Below, one piece after another: positions 1-8,398 of a stretch of 64,000 bases of DNA. The stretch is from Bacteroidota bacterium (lineage in GTDB: Bacteria; Bacteroidota; Bacteroidia; UBA8524). The stretch's first letter is position 1; every line of letters starts with the position of its first letter. The translations under genes were made by a program, and so were the position numbers. The notes beneath the pieces are model-generated. The model was not told where the DNA came from. It searched no databases and was given only the letters and a program-made list of their open reading frames with translations. The stretch spans positions 1-64,000 of the forward strand of contig WBUH01000005.1 of assembly GCA_008933805.1 (NCBI GenBank), in the 5' to 3' direction.

Positions 1-1287
1 CAAGCACAGGGCTATGCACAGGTATTTACTGAATTAGAAAACTACTTGGCAGAGATTACCGGCTTTGCAGCCACATCATTACAACCAAACGCAGGTGCGC
101 AAGGTGAGTATGCAGGTTTGTTGGTTATCCGCGAATACCTTATCAATAAAGGCGAAAGCCACCGTAACATCGCGTTGATTCCTGCTTCGGCACACGGTAC
201 TAACCCTGCCAGTGCTGTAATGGCCGGTATGAAGGTGATTGTAACCAAAACCGATGAAAACGGTAACATTGATGTACAAGACCTTCGTGAGAAAGCTGAA
301 GCCAATAAAGACAACCTTGCTTGTTTGATGGTTACCTACCCAAGTACACACGGTGTGTTTGAAGAGACCATTAAAGAAATTACTGCCATTATCCACGGAT
401 TTGGCGGACAGGTATATATGGACGGTGCAAACATGAACGCCCAAGTGGGACTAACCAGCCCCGGTATGATTGGCGCGGACGTTTGTCACTTGAACTTGCA
501 CAAAACCTTCTGTATCCCTCACGGTGGCGGTGGCCCCGGTATGGGACCTATTTGTGTGGCCGAACACTTGAAACCATTTTTACCCGGCCATGCTGTGGTG
601 AAAACCGGCGGTGATAAAGCCATTACAGCTGTTTCAGCAGCACCTTGGGGTAGTGCCAGCATTTTGTTGATTTCGTATTCTTATATCCGCATGATGGGCG
701 GCGATGGCTTAACCAACGCTACCAAATGGGCGATATTTAACGCCAACTACATTGCCAAACGTTTGGAAGGCCACTACGATGTGCTTTACAAAGGCAAAAA
801 CGGACGTTGCGCCCACGAAATGATTTTGGATACCCGTCACTTTAAACAAACTTCAGGTGTTGAAGCAACTGATATTGCTAAACGTTTGATGGACTACGGC
901 TACCACGCCCCTACCATGTCGTTCCCTGTGGCAAATACCATTATGGTTGAGCCTACTGAGAGCGAAACCAAAGCTGAGTTGGATAAATTTATCGACGCGA
1001 TGATTCACATACGTCGCGAGATTATTGAAATTGAGGAAGGCACTGCCGACCGTAACGACAACGTATTGCACAACTCGCCACACACTGCCGAAGTAGTGAT
1101 GGCCGATACTTGGAGCCATGCTTACACTCGCGAGAAGGCCGCATTCCCTACCTCGTGGGTGCGTCACGCTAAATTCTGGCCTGCGGTAAGCCGCGTAGAT
1201 AATACCTACGGCGACCGTAACCTAATTTGCGCTTGTCCTCCGTTGGAAGACTACATGGCTGAGCCTGAAGCAGTGAGCATGAACTAA
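1..1287 (+). CDS. gcvP: Glycine dehydrogenase (decarboxylating), P protein, C-terminal part
   Basis: This is the last 428 residues of the glycine-cleavage P protein. The frame is open to the first base, so the gene begins outside the window (full proteins are about 950 residues). P protein is the cytosolic PLP enzyme that decarboxylates glycine and passes the aminomethyl group to lipoylated H protein. The PLP lysine is visible at about fragment residue 168 in [18 protein letters not shown], the family signature with its glycine-rich loop. The H-protein gene is about 50 kb away at 51316, so the system is not one operon here. A hairpin cassette separates this gene from the convergent next gene. 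The family call is secure. Confidence 0.96.
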   Translation, partial: QAQGYAQVFTELENYLAEITGFAATSLQPNAGAQGEYAGLLVIREYLINKGESHRNIALIPASAHGTNPASAVMAGMKVIVTKTDENGNIDVQDLREKAEANKDNLACLMVTYPSTHGVFEETIKEITAIIHGFGGQVYMDGANMNAQVGLTSPGMIGADVCHLNLHKTFCIPHGGGGPGMGPICVAEHLKPFLPGHAVVKTGGDKAITAVSAAPWGSASILLISYSYIRMMGGDGLTNATKWAIFNANYIAKRLEGHYDVLYKGKNGRCAHEMILDTRHFKQTSGVEATDIAKRLMDYGYHAPTMSFPVANTIMVEPTESETKAELDKFIDAMIHIRREIIEIEEGTADRNDNVLHNSPHTAEVVMADTWSHAYTREKAAFPTSWVRHAKFWPAVSRVDNTYGDRNLICACPPLEDYMAEPEAVSMN

Positions 1288-1291
1288 ACCA

Positions 1292-1391
1292 CGACAGGTT
1301 AAAACCTGCCGCTATTATTATTACCCTTTCAGTAAAGACTTAAGTCCTTACCGAAAGGGTAATTTGTTTTAGCACGGGGTTTCAACCCCGT
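1292..1391. repeat. Three-hairpin repeat cassette, copy A1
   Basis: Three palindromes stand side by side: an ACAGG..CCTG hairpin with centre TTAAAA (1292-1311), a 44-nt hairpin that begins ATTACC, has centre CTTAAG and ends GGTAAT (1320-1363), and an ACGGGG..CCCCGT hairpin with centre TTTCAA (1374-1391). The same arrangement recurs, often in the opposite orientation, at 4293, 41288 and 62041, with different stem letters that still pair. It lies between convergent genes, so it could also end transcription, but it lacks a long T-tract. Confidence 0.85.
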
Positions 1392-1430
1392 ACCTTACTA
1401 AGGAAATTACATTGTATTATCAGTTGGAAA

Positions 1431-2657
1431 TCACCCCAACATACCCGCCACAAAGCCGGTACTCCATGCTGCCTGAAAATTAAACCCGCCCGTAATACCG
1501 TCAACGTCCAGCACCTCACCTGCAAAATATAAATTGGGTATTACGCGGCTTTGCAAGGTTTTCATATCCACATCGTCAAGACTGATGCCGCCTGCCGTTA
1601 CAAACTCTTCTTTGAAGGTGGTTTTGCCTTGCACCGCATACTCATCGTTAAACAAGGTATTTACCAAACGGTTAAAATCCTGCTTACCCATATTGGCCCA
1701 TTGCAACGTAGGGGCTATACCCAACCTATGCAAAAAGAAATCCCACAGACGGCGCGGCAATTCATAAGGTGCTAATGTGCCCACCTGTTTCAGCTTGTGT
1801 GTTGTTCTAAACTCAGTGAGGTAATTCCGTACCTCGTCCTCGTTCTTCGCCTCGTGCCAGTTTACCGATAGCGTGCATTTGTAGTCCTGCTCAGCCATCC
1901 AACGTGCCCCCCACGCCGAAAGTTTAAGCACCGCCGGGCCGCTCATGCCCCAATGGGTAATTAATAAAGGGCCTGTATAACTAAACTTAGTCGCATTTAT
2001 ACGCACCCTTGCATTAGGCACGCTCACCCCCATTAGCTGTGTAACGGGGTTTTTAGGCATATTAAACGTAAACAACGAGGGGACAGGCGTTTCTACCCTG
2101 TGCCCTAACTCCTTCAACCATTGCAGGCCGCTTTCTTTAGGGCTTCCACCCGTGGCTACAATCAGCTTTTCAGTGATTAGGTGGTCGTTATTAGTGGTTA
2201 ACGTGAATCCGTTTTCTATCGGGGTTATTTTATCAATACCCGTATTGGTGAGTATCTCAATTTTTAGTCGGCGGGTTTCAGCCATCAGGCAATCAATAAT
2301 TGTTTGCGAGTCATCCGTTACCGGGAACATCCTGCCGTCGGCCTCCGCTTTCAGTTTCACTCCGCGTACCTCGTACCACTCAATCGTATCTTTCACGGCA
2401 AAGCGGCTAAACACCTGCCGCAGCTCCTTCTCTCCGCGCGGGTAATGGCTGCTTAATTTCTTCGTATCAAAACAGTGGTGGGTAACGTTGCACCTGCCCC
2501 CGCCCGATATTTTCACCTTGGCCAGCAGCTTATTGGTTTTTTCTACAATGGCAACCTTGGCATCGGGATGGTGGTATTTTGCAGAAATAGCTGCAAAAAA
2601 ACCTGCCGCACCACCGCCTATCACAATTACATCGTATTTTGTACCCTGAACTGCCAC
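1431..2657 (-). CDS. HI0933/YhiN-family FAD-dependent oxidoreductase
   Basis: A 408-residue flavoprotein of the HI0933 (BaiN/YhiN) family, cytosolic, whose physiological substrate is generally unknown. The N-terminal dinucleotide-binding loop GGGAAGFFAA is at about residues 15-24, SGGGRCNVTH near residue 50 is the family's second signature, and the C-terminal flavin-binding segment GEVLDVDGITGGFNFQ ends the protein. Length matches the family. The start codon is GTG; no in-frame ATG lies close upstream. The gene is divergent from the OmpA-family gene with only 40 bp between starts, so their promoters must overlap. Automatic annotation often calls such genes aminoacetone oxidase family; that activity cannot be confirmed from sequence. 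Confidence 0.9.
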   Translation of the reverse strand: MAVQGTKYDVIVIGGGAAGFFAAISAKYHHPDAKVAIVEKTNKLLAKVKISGGGRCNVTHHCFDTKKLSSHYPRGEKELRQVFSRFAVKDTIEWYEVRGVKLKAEADGRMFPVTDDSQTIIDCLMAETRRLKIEILTNTGIDKITPIENGFTLTTNNDHLITEKLIVATGGSPKESGLQWLKELGHRVETPVPSLFTFNMPKNPVTQLMGVSVPNARVRINATKFSYTGPLLITHWGMSGPAVLKLSAWGARWMAEQDYKCTLSVNWHEAKNEDEVRNYLTEFRTTHKLKQVGTLAPYELPRRLWDFFLHRLGIAPTLQWANMGKQDFNRLVNTLFNDEYAVQGKTTFKEEFVTAGGISLDDVDMKTLQSRVIPNLYFAGEVLDVDGITGGFNFQAAWSTGFVAGMLG

Positions 2658-2697
2658 GTTAAAATTTTTTACAAATGTGCACGTTTACCCATAAAGC

Positions 2698-4281
2698 ATG
2701 AAATTAGTTTTATCCCTGTTCTCCTTATTTTTATCGGCAGCACTGTTTGGGCAACTCTCAGAGCAACATTACCCCAACGGAAACCTGCAATGGCGAGGAC
2801 AGTATAAAACGTACAGGGTAAAAATTACATTTGGTTACGACATCACAAAAGTGAAAAACGGTACTTGGGAGTATTTTTATGAAGACGGTAACCCCGCCCT
2901 TACCTCCCACTACAAAGCAAAAAAGAAGGGGGCTATACCCAAGGGAGTTTGGGAATACTACAGCACCGACGGTGAGTTGCTGAAAAAAGAAACCTACAAA
3001 CACGGCGACCTTACCCACGAGGAGTTTTTTACCACAGGATTATACAAATACACCACCGACAGTTTTAGGCTGGTGCAGTTGCGACCCGATACCATGCTGG
3101 TAATAAAATACCTGCGTGGCGACCCCTACAGCGATTTGCTGGTGAACAACGGCAAAGGAGTTTATACCTTCCCTAAACGACTGAACGATGAACGCTTGGC
3201 GTATGAAACGCCTGCCCTTGCCGACGATGGTTTTACGTTAAAAGATACGGGCGCAAACATTATTGGCAACTACAGCTTTGAGCTTTGCAAAGACGACGGG
3301 TATTTTGATAATGAAATTCGCGGGGTGGCCGATACTTTCATTCATCATTGGTATGTGGCTACGGGCACACCGGATTATTTCAGGGGGATGAAAAATGCAG
3401 CCCGCACGGGCGATAAGTTTTGCGGTATCCGTATCTACAGCCGCTCAGAATACCTTGAGTACATGGAAAACCAATTTAAACAGCCCTTGCAGGCAGGCCG
3501 AAAATACTGCACGCGGGCGTTTTTCAGGCTGCTGCCCGGTGCAGGATTGGCCACTGATGCCATTGGTTTTAGGTTTGATTCTACGCTGCTCAAATTTTAC
3601 TACCGTGCCGCAGTATTGCCCATGCCCGATATTATCAACAAACCGGGGCAAATGCTGACGGAGAAAAAGCGTTGGATGCAATTAACAGGACTTTATACGG
3701 CTAAGGGTGGTGAACGCTACTTAACCATTGGCGGGTTTAAGGCGTTGGGAGCGCAAAATGCCAAACAAGTGAATGAGAACGAAAAACAGGAAGCCTATTA
3801 TGTAATTGATGATATTTACGTGTGGGAGGTGGAAAAAGAGAGCGATTGCCCCTGCAATGCTTATACGGTGCCCGATAGTTTAAAAACACAGCCTAAAATA
3901 GTTACTACCCGAAAAGACACTACCCAATACACGGTAGGAAAAACTTTTGTGCTAAAGAATATCTTTTTTGATACCGACAAAGCAGAACTATTACCCAAAT
4001 CGTTTGTGGCGTTAGATTCGCTGGCAACGTTGCTATATGAATATCCTACAATGGAGATAGAAATATCAGGTCATACCGACAGTATGGGCAGCAACGAGCG
4101 CAACGTGGTGTTATCATTAGAACGTGCCCAAGCAGTAGTTGAATACTTGAAAGAATGGGGCGTAGAGTCGCACCGACTCACCTTTGCGGGGTATGCCTCT
4201 ACCCGACCCATTGATACCAACCAAACCGAAGCCGGCCGCCAAAACAACCGCCGCGTTGAATTTAGGGTGATTAAAATGTAA
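2698..4281 (+). CDS. OmpA-family outer-membrane protein with N-terminal MORN-like repeats
   Basis: A 527-residue exported protein. Residues 1-18 form a signal peptide ending near LFG-Q. Residues 20-110 contain short YPNGNLQWRGQY / WEYYSTDGELLKKETY type repeats resembling the MORN-variant repeats common in Bacteroidota surface proteins. The middle (about 180-390) has no family I recognise but looks like a carbohydrate-binding-like beta domain. The last 110 residues are an OmpA/MotB peptidoglycan-binding domain, with the start IFFDTDKAELLPKS, the core ISGHTDSMGSNERN and the end QNNRRVEFRV. By analogy with the family, the C-terminus binds peptidoglycan and the rest faces the periplasm. It is transcribed alone and followed by a hairpin cassette. 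Confidence 0.88.
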   Translation: MKLVLSLFSLFLSAALFGQLSEQHYPNGNLQWRGQYKTYRVKITFGYDITKVKNGTWEYFYEDGNPALTSHYKAKKKGAIPKGVWEYYSTDGELLKKETYKHGDLTHEEFFTTGLYKYTTDSFRLVQLRPDTMLVIKYLRGDPYSDLLVNNGKGVYTFPKRLNDERLAYETPALADDGFTLKDTGANIIGNYSFELCKDDGYFDNEIRGVADTFIHHWYVATGTPDYFRGMKNAARTGDKFCGIRIYSRSEYLEYMENQFKQPLQAGRKYCTRAFFRLLPGAGLATDAIGFRFDSTLLKFYYRAAVLPMPDIINKPGQMLTEKKRWMQLTGLYTAKGGERYLTIGGFKALGAQNAKQVNENEKQEAYYVIDDIYVWEVEKESDCPCNAYTVPDSLKTQPKIVTTRKDTTQYTVGKTFVLKNIFFDTDKAELLPKSFVALDSLATLLYEYPTMEIEISGHTDSMGSNERNVVLSLERAQAVVEYLKEWGVESHRLTFAGYASTRPIDTNQTEAGRQNNRRVEFRVIKM

Positions 4282-4292
4282 TGTGATTATGA

Positions 4293-4393
4293 CACCGGGT
4301 TGAAACCCCGTGCTAAAATAAATTACCCTTTTTCGGCAGACTTAAGTCCGCCGCAAAAGGGTAATTGCAAAAGCGATAGGTTTTAACCTGTCG
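4293..4393. repeat. Three-hairpin repeat cassette, copy A2 (opposite orientation to A1)
   Basis: The order is mirrored relative to the copy at 1292: a CACCGGG..CCCCGTG hairpin with centre TTGAAA (4293-4312), a 44-nt ATTACC..CTTAAG..GGTAAT hairpin (4322-4365) and a CGATAGG..CCTGTCG hairpin with centre TTTTAA (4374-4393). The arms of the central hairpin (GGCAGA / TCCGCC side) differ from the other copies but remain largely complementary. It sits between convergent genes. Confidence 0.85.
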
Positions 4394-4412
4394 CACCAAA
4401 GTAAAAGTACTG

Positions 4413-5369
4413 TTATTTCGTCAAACCAATCTCGCGCAAGCGTTCGTGCAGGTACTCTCCAGCAGTAATATCATCCCATTGTTTAGGGTGGTTTTCATCA
4501 ATACAAGAGGGTAAACAATCTAAACGCATGGTACTGCGCGGGTGCAAAAAGAAGGGAATAGAATAACGGCTGGTATGCCACAACTCACGCGGCGGATTCA
4601 CCACACGGTGGGTAGTGCTTTTTAGCCTGCCGTTGGTATGGCGTTGCAACATATCGCCCACATTCACAATAATATGTTCGGGTAGGGCTGTAACAGCTAC
4701 CCACTCACCTTTTTTGTTCAATACTTGCAAACCGTCGGCACTGGCACCCATCAACAGCGTAATCAGGTTAATATCTTCGTGCTCACCTGCACGCACACTG
4801 TTTTGAGGCTCTTGGGTAATAGGCCCGTAGTGTATAGGGCGCAATATGCTGTTACCGTTCTTTATCTTATCGTCAAAGTAAAATTCGTCAAGACCCAAAA
4901 ACAACGCTATGGCTTGTAGCATTTGCTTGCCTGTACTTTCAAGCGTGCGGTATGCTTCAATACCGGCTTTGTTAAAACCGGGTACCTCTTCGCACCATAC
5001 ATTCTCAGGGTATTCATTTTTTATCGGGTCACCGTCGGTAACCTCTTGGCCAAAGTGCCAAAACTCCTTCAAATCCGGTGCTGGACTGCCTTTTGCATGT
5101 TCCCTGCCAAAACTTGTATAACCGCGCTGCCCGCCCTGTCCTTCAATTTCATACTTACGTTTCACATCTTCCGGCAAGGCAAAAAAGTTTTTCACCTCGG
5201 CGTACAAACGCTCGCGTAGTTCATCACTAAAGTTGTGGTTTTTTATGGCCACAAAACCAATTTCTTCGTAAGCATGGCCTAATTGCTGCACAAATGCTTG
5301 CTTGCGGGCCTCATCACCCGAAACAAAATCAGATAAATCTACTGAAGGTATCCCCAATGAGTGTAACAT
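4413..5369 (-). CDS. 2-oxoglutarate/Fe(II)-dependent dioxygenase, isopenicillin N synthase-like
   Basis: A 318-residue non-haem iron oxygenase of the isopenicillin-N-synthase-like family. An N-terminal DIOX_N region (about residues 5-120) begins IPSVDLSDF. The catalytic jelly roll has the iron ligands HxD in GEHEDINLITLL and the distal His in STTHRVVNPP, followed by the cosubstrate-binding Arg in SRYSIPFF. The substrate is unknown; the family covers many small-molecule oxidations. I chose the ATG giving MLHSLGIPSVDLSDF because homologues begin near IPSVDL. An ATG ten codons upstream (5399) is possible, and longer versions would run into the divergent lptB. It is transcribed alone. Confidence 0.88.
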   Translation of the reverse strand: MLHSLGIPSVDLSDFVSGDEARKQAFVQQLGHAYEEIGFVAIKNHNFSDELRERLYAEVKNFFALPEDVKRKYEIEGQGGQRGYTSFGREHAKGSPAPDLKEFWHFGQEVTDGDPIKNEYPENVWCEEVPGFNKAGIEAYRTLESTGKQMLQAIALFLGLDEFYFDDKIKNGNSILRPIHYGPITQEPQNSVRAGEHEDINLITLLMGASADGLQVLNKKGEWVAVTALPEHIIVNVGDMLQRHTNGRLKSTTHRVVNPPRELWHTSRYSIPFFLHPRSTMRLDCLPSCIDENHPKQWDDITAGEYLHERLREIGLTK

Positions 5370-5484
5370 ATTTTTACTAAAAAGCACAAATATAGCCATT
5401 GACTGTTTCTTCAATATGATTAAAATCACCGTAAAAAAGCCTTTGGCATAATTTTTTATAAAGCTTAGGTTTGAAGAATAATTT

Positions 5485-6210
5485 ATGATACTGCGAACCG
5501 AACACCTTGTGAAACAATACCGCAAACGCCGTGTGGTGAATGATGTGAGTGTGAATGTGCAACAGGGCGAGATTGTGGGACTGCTTGGCCCTAACGGTGC
5601 AGGCAAAACCACTACTTTTTATATGGTGGTGGGCCTGATAAGCCCGGATGAGGGAACTATATTTTTAGAAGATGAAGATATTACCCGTTTGCCCATGTAT
5701 AAGCGTGCCCAAAAGGGTATTGGGTATTTGCCCCAAGAAGCTTCTGTATTCAGAAGGTTGACGGTGGAAGATAACATTAAGGCCGTGCTTGAGATGACGA
5801 AACTAAGCAAGGCCGAACAAAAGGATAAACTGGAGGTGCTGCTGGAGGAATTTAGCCTGAACAGAGTGCGCAAAAACATGGGAAATGTACTAAGCGGAGG
5901 TGAACGCCGTCGTACCGAAATTGCCCGTGCATTGGCAGTTGATCCCAGCTTTATTTTGTTGGATGAGCCTTTTGCAGGGGTTGACCCTATTGCGGTGGAG
6001 GATATACAAAACATTGTATCGAAATTGAAGCAAAAGAACATCGGGATATTGATTACCGACCATAATGTGGATGAAACGTTGGGTATTACTGACCGTGCTT
6101 ATTTGCTGTTTGAAGGTAAACTTTTGAAACACGGCAGTCCCCAAGAATTGGCCGACGATGAAATGGTGCGCCGTGTGTATTTAGGACAGAATTTTAAACT
6201 GAAACGATAG
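5485..6210 (+). CDS. lptB: LPS export ABC transporter ATP-binding protein LptB
   Basis: A 241-residue ABC ATPase that powers LPS extraction from the inner membrane together with LptF/LptG. Walker A is [11 protein letters not shown] (about residues 35-45), the Q-loop is LPQEASVF, the signature is [15 protein letters not shown], Walker B is [13 protein letters not shown] and the switch His lies in [13 protein letters not shown] in place of the general GQ/GQRQR and AGVDP after Walker B are typical of LptB rather than other ABC ATPases. Length is normal. No other lpt gene is adjacent, as is usual in Bacteroidota. It is divergent from the oxygenase gene and followed by a small palindrome and a bidirectional terminator. 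Confidence 0.93.
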   Translation: MILRTEHLVKQYRKRRVVNDVSVNVQQGEIVGLLGPNGAGKTTTFYMVVGLISPDEGTIFLEDEDITRLPMYKRAQKGIGYLPQEASVFRRLTVEDNIKAVLEMTKLSKAEQKDKLEVLLEEFSLNRVRKNMGNVLSGGERRRTEIARALAVDPSFILLDEPFAGVDPIAVEDIQNIVSKLKQKNIGILITDHNVDETLGITDRAYLLFEGKLLKHGSPQELADDEMVRRVYLGQNFKLKR

Positions 6211-6216
6211 CTCAGG

Positions 6217-6237
6217 CATCGGGAATAAATCCCGATG
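6217..6237. repeat. Single short palindrome, ATCGGG..CCCGAT
   Basis: Arms CATCGGGA and TCCCGATG flank an AT-rich centre (ATAAA) seven bases after the lptB stop. It has the same design as the hairpins of the composite cassettes (GC-rich arms, AT centre) but stands alone. Confidence 0.6.
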
Positions 6238-6302
6238 TTATTGATAGAATGATGGGCTATCTATCCGTAGCATTGGGTCTATGCACTTAATGCGCTATAA
6301 TA

Positions 6303-6340
6303 AAAAAGCCCCTTGCAAGTATGCAAGGGGCTTTTTGTTT
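6303..6340. terminator. Bidirectional intrinsic terminator between lptB and the NHL-repeat gene
   Basis: A perfect 15-bp stem AAAAAGCCCCTTGCA / TGCAAGGGGCTTTTT with a 4-nt loop (AGTA) is followed by TTTTTGTTTT on the plus strand and by a T-run on the minus strand. It serves the two convergent genes. Confidence 0.92.
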
Positions 6341-6355
6341 TATGGTTGGCGCAGA

Positions 6356-8296
6356 TTATTCTACTACAACCGTTTTAGAAGCTTTGTTATAACCATCAAA
6401 CACAGTTACAAAGTACATTCCTTTGGCACGGCCTTCAAGATTTACCTCAAGGGTACCGGGGTTGTTTTGTAAAGTGTTGGTGTAAACAGTTTTTCCGTTA
6501 ATATCATACACAGCAACAGTAAGTGTATTGCCTACTGGTACACGACCCATATCAATAGTAACTTTACCGGTTGATGTAGGGTTAGGGTACACATTTACCA
6601 ACTCATCCAACGTGATGGTTTCTATTCCCAATGGGAACACATAAATGTAATTGGCTTTGGTTTTGGTATTATTACCCAATGGGTTGGTTGCTTTTAGGGC
6701 AATGGTATAAATACCGGTTTGGGTAAACTTCAGTTTAGGATTTTGGCTGGTTGATGTAGTACCGCTAACGTACTGTGCATTACCGGGGGCAACAGTCCAT
6801 TCCCATTGGGTAGGGTTGTTGGTGGTAGCATCAGTAATCACCAAGGTATCGCTTGGAGATAGTTTGGTACGGTTTACATTAAAGTCAGCTATTGGAGCAT
6901 TACCGCCTGTGTTGCTCACTGTAATGTAGTTAGTTACGGTTTTCACATCGCTGCCATACACGTTACCTACTGTTAGTTTCACAGTATAAGTTCCGGTTTG
7001 GGTAAATGTTACTTTAGGGTTTTGACTGGTATTGCCTGTGCTGCCGGTGAAGCTAAATCCGGTTGAAGGTGTAATCTCCCACAGGTAAGATGTAGGGGTG
7101 TTTTTTGATTTATCTTCAAGGGTAATTTCAACGTTCACATTTACAGTAGTGCTAAAGGTGCTGAAATCAGCAACGGGTTTTAAGGTTATTTTACGGATGG
7201 TGTGGTTTAACACATCTGTTACGTACAACTCATCTTTAGCAGCGTTAAACGCCAACGAGCCGGGGAAGTTAAAACGGGCATTTTCACGTTGTCCGTCAGC
7301 AGTACCTGATTCGTTAAATTTACCTGCAATGGTAGATACTTGTCCGTTGCTTATTTTACGAATGGTATTAGCTTGTCCGTTACGGCCATCAGCTACATAA
7401 ATATTTCCGAAAGCATCAACAGCCAAACCGTTGGGCGAAGAGAAGGTTGCTGCGTTTGCAGAACCATCTGTGCCGCCTGTGCTACCGTTTCCGGCCACTG
7501 TGCTTACAGTAAGGTTGGTTAAATCAATACGACGGATACGGCGGTTGTTTGCATCAGCTACTAATAGTGATGTGCTGCTTTCCAACTCAACAGCTATAGG
7601 CAAATCAAACTTGGCAGAAGCGGCTGCACCGTCGGCAAAACCAAACGAGCCGGGAGTACCCGCTAATAGGGTCACGTTTCCGTTAGCGTCAATTTTGCGG
7701 ATACAATCGTTAAACGCATCGGCTACGTACATAACACCGCTTGCTTCATCAATAGCTATATCAGTAGGTGAATTAAAACGGGCGGCAGTGCCTTGTCCGT
7801 TCACATAATCACCAACAGAATTTCCGTTTTGGTCTTCCCCTGCATAAGTAGTTACCACCTGTCCGCTACCGGCTGAGGTAAACTTGCTTATTTTACGGAT
7901 AGAGTGGTTTAGCATATCTGCTACAAATACATCTCCGTTTGAGTTAACGGCCATACCCATAGGAGTATTAAAGCGAACGTTAATCCCTGTTCCGTTAATG
8001 TAATTGGCATTCATGCCGTTGGCAGGGTCGGCTGTAGAACCCACGCGAGGGTACAAGTTACCGTCGGCAGGGTTGTACATCAATACACGGTGACCGAATT
8101 GCTCAGAAACATACATTCTTCCGCTGGCGTCAAAAACAATCCCGTAAGGTTCATTAAATTTTCCATTGGCAAGGGTTACCGTAGAAATACCGGTAGAAGC
8201 TGAACCGGCTTGTCCTGCAAAGGTAGTAACGGTTTGTGCGTTAGCAAATAAGGTAATAAAAATACTAAAAGTAAGTACAGCAAGTTTTTTCATCAT
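6356..8296 (-). CDS. Secreted NHL-repeat beta-propeller protein with two PKD domains and T9SS tail
   Basis: A 646-residue extracellular or surface protein. A signal peptide (about residues 1-21, ending FANAQ) is followed by five to six NHL repeats (residues about 30-370). Each has the pattern FNxPxGxAVDxxGNxYVADxxNHxIRKI, and together they should form a propeller. Then come two PKD-like domains (about 375-465 and 470-560, each with NPKVTFTQTGTYTVKL-type strands) and a type A T9SS sorting domain starting VYPNPTSTGKVTI and ending SKTVVVE. I chose the ATG-ATG pair at MMKKLAVL because the signal peptide starts there; upstream codons add no plausible sequence. Propeller and PKD domains usually bind protein or sugar ligands; the ligand is unknown. 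It is transcribed after the S74-type gene but separated by a terminator. Confidence 0.9.
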   Translation of the reverse strand: MMKKLAVLTFSIFITLFANAQTVTTFAGQAGSASTGISTVTLANGKFNEPYGIVFDASGRMYVSEQFGHRVLMYNPADGNLYPRVGSTADPANGMNANYINGTGINVRFNTPMGMAVNSNGDVFVADMLNHSIRKISKFTSAGSGQVVTTYAGEDQNGNSVGDYVNGQGTAARFNSPTDIAIDEASGVMYVADAFNDCIRKIDANGNVTLLAGTPGSFGFADGAAASAKFDLPIAVELESSTSLLVADANNRRIRRIDLTNLTVSTVAGNGSTGGTDGSANAATFSSPNGLAVDAFGNIYVADGRNGQANTIRKISNGQVSTIAGKFNESGTADGQRENARFNFPGSLAFNAAKDELYVTDVLNHTIRKITLKPVADFSTFSTTVNVNVEITLEDKSKNTPTSYLWEITPSTGFSFTGSTGNTSQNPKVTFTQTGTYTVKLTVGNVYGSDVKTVTNYITVSNTGGNAPIADFNVNRTKLSPSDTLVITDATTNNPTQWEWTVAPGNAQYVSGTTSTSQNPKLKFTQTGIYTIALKATNPLGNNTKTKANYIYVFPLGIETITLDELVNVYPNPTSTGKVTIDMGRVPVGNTLTVAVYDINGKTVYTNTLQNNPGTLEVNLEGRAKGMYFVTVFDGYNKASKTVVVE

Positions 8297-8346
8297 AGCC
8301 TTTAACAAATATTTATGCAATACTAATATAAATAATATCAAAACAG

Positions 8347-8371
8347 AAAAGGATGCCCGTAGCATCCTTTT
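8347..8371 (-). terminator. Intrinsic terminator after the S74/T9SS gene
   Basis: A stem AAAAGGATGC / GCATCCTTTT with loop CCGTA. Read on the minus strand it lies directly after the gene ending at 8399 and is followed by TTTTCTGTTTTG. Confidence 0.85.
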
Positions 8372-8398
8372 CTCAACTTATTATAGCAAAGCCGTTTT

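Noticed and set aside
5370-5612. N-terminal extension of the 2OG oxygenase
   Set aside because: It would overlap the divergent lptB gene; homologues start near IPSVDLSDF.
7098-7808. Plus-strand frames opposite the NHL-repeat gene
   Set aside because: They are antisense shadows of a repetitive gene with clear domains.
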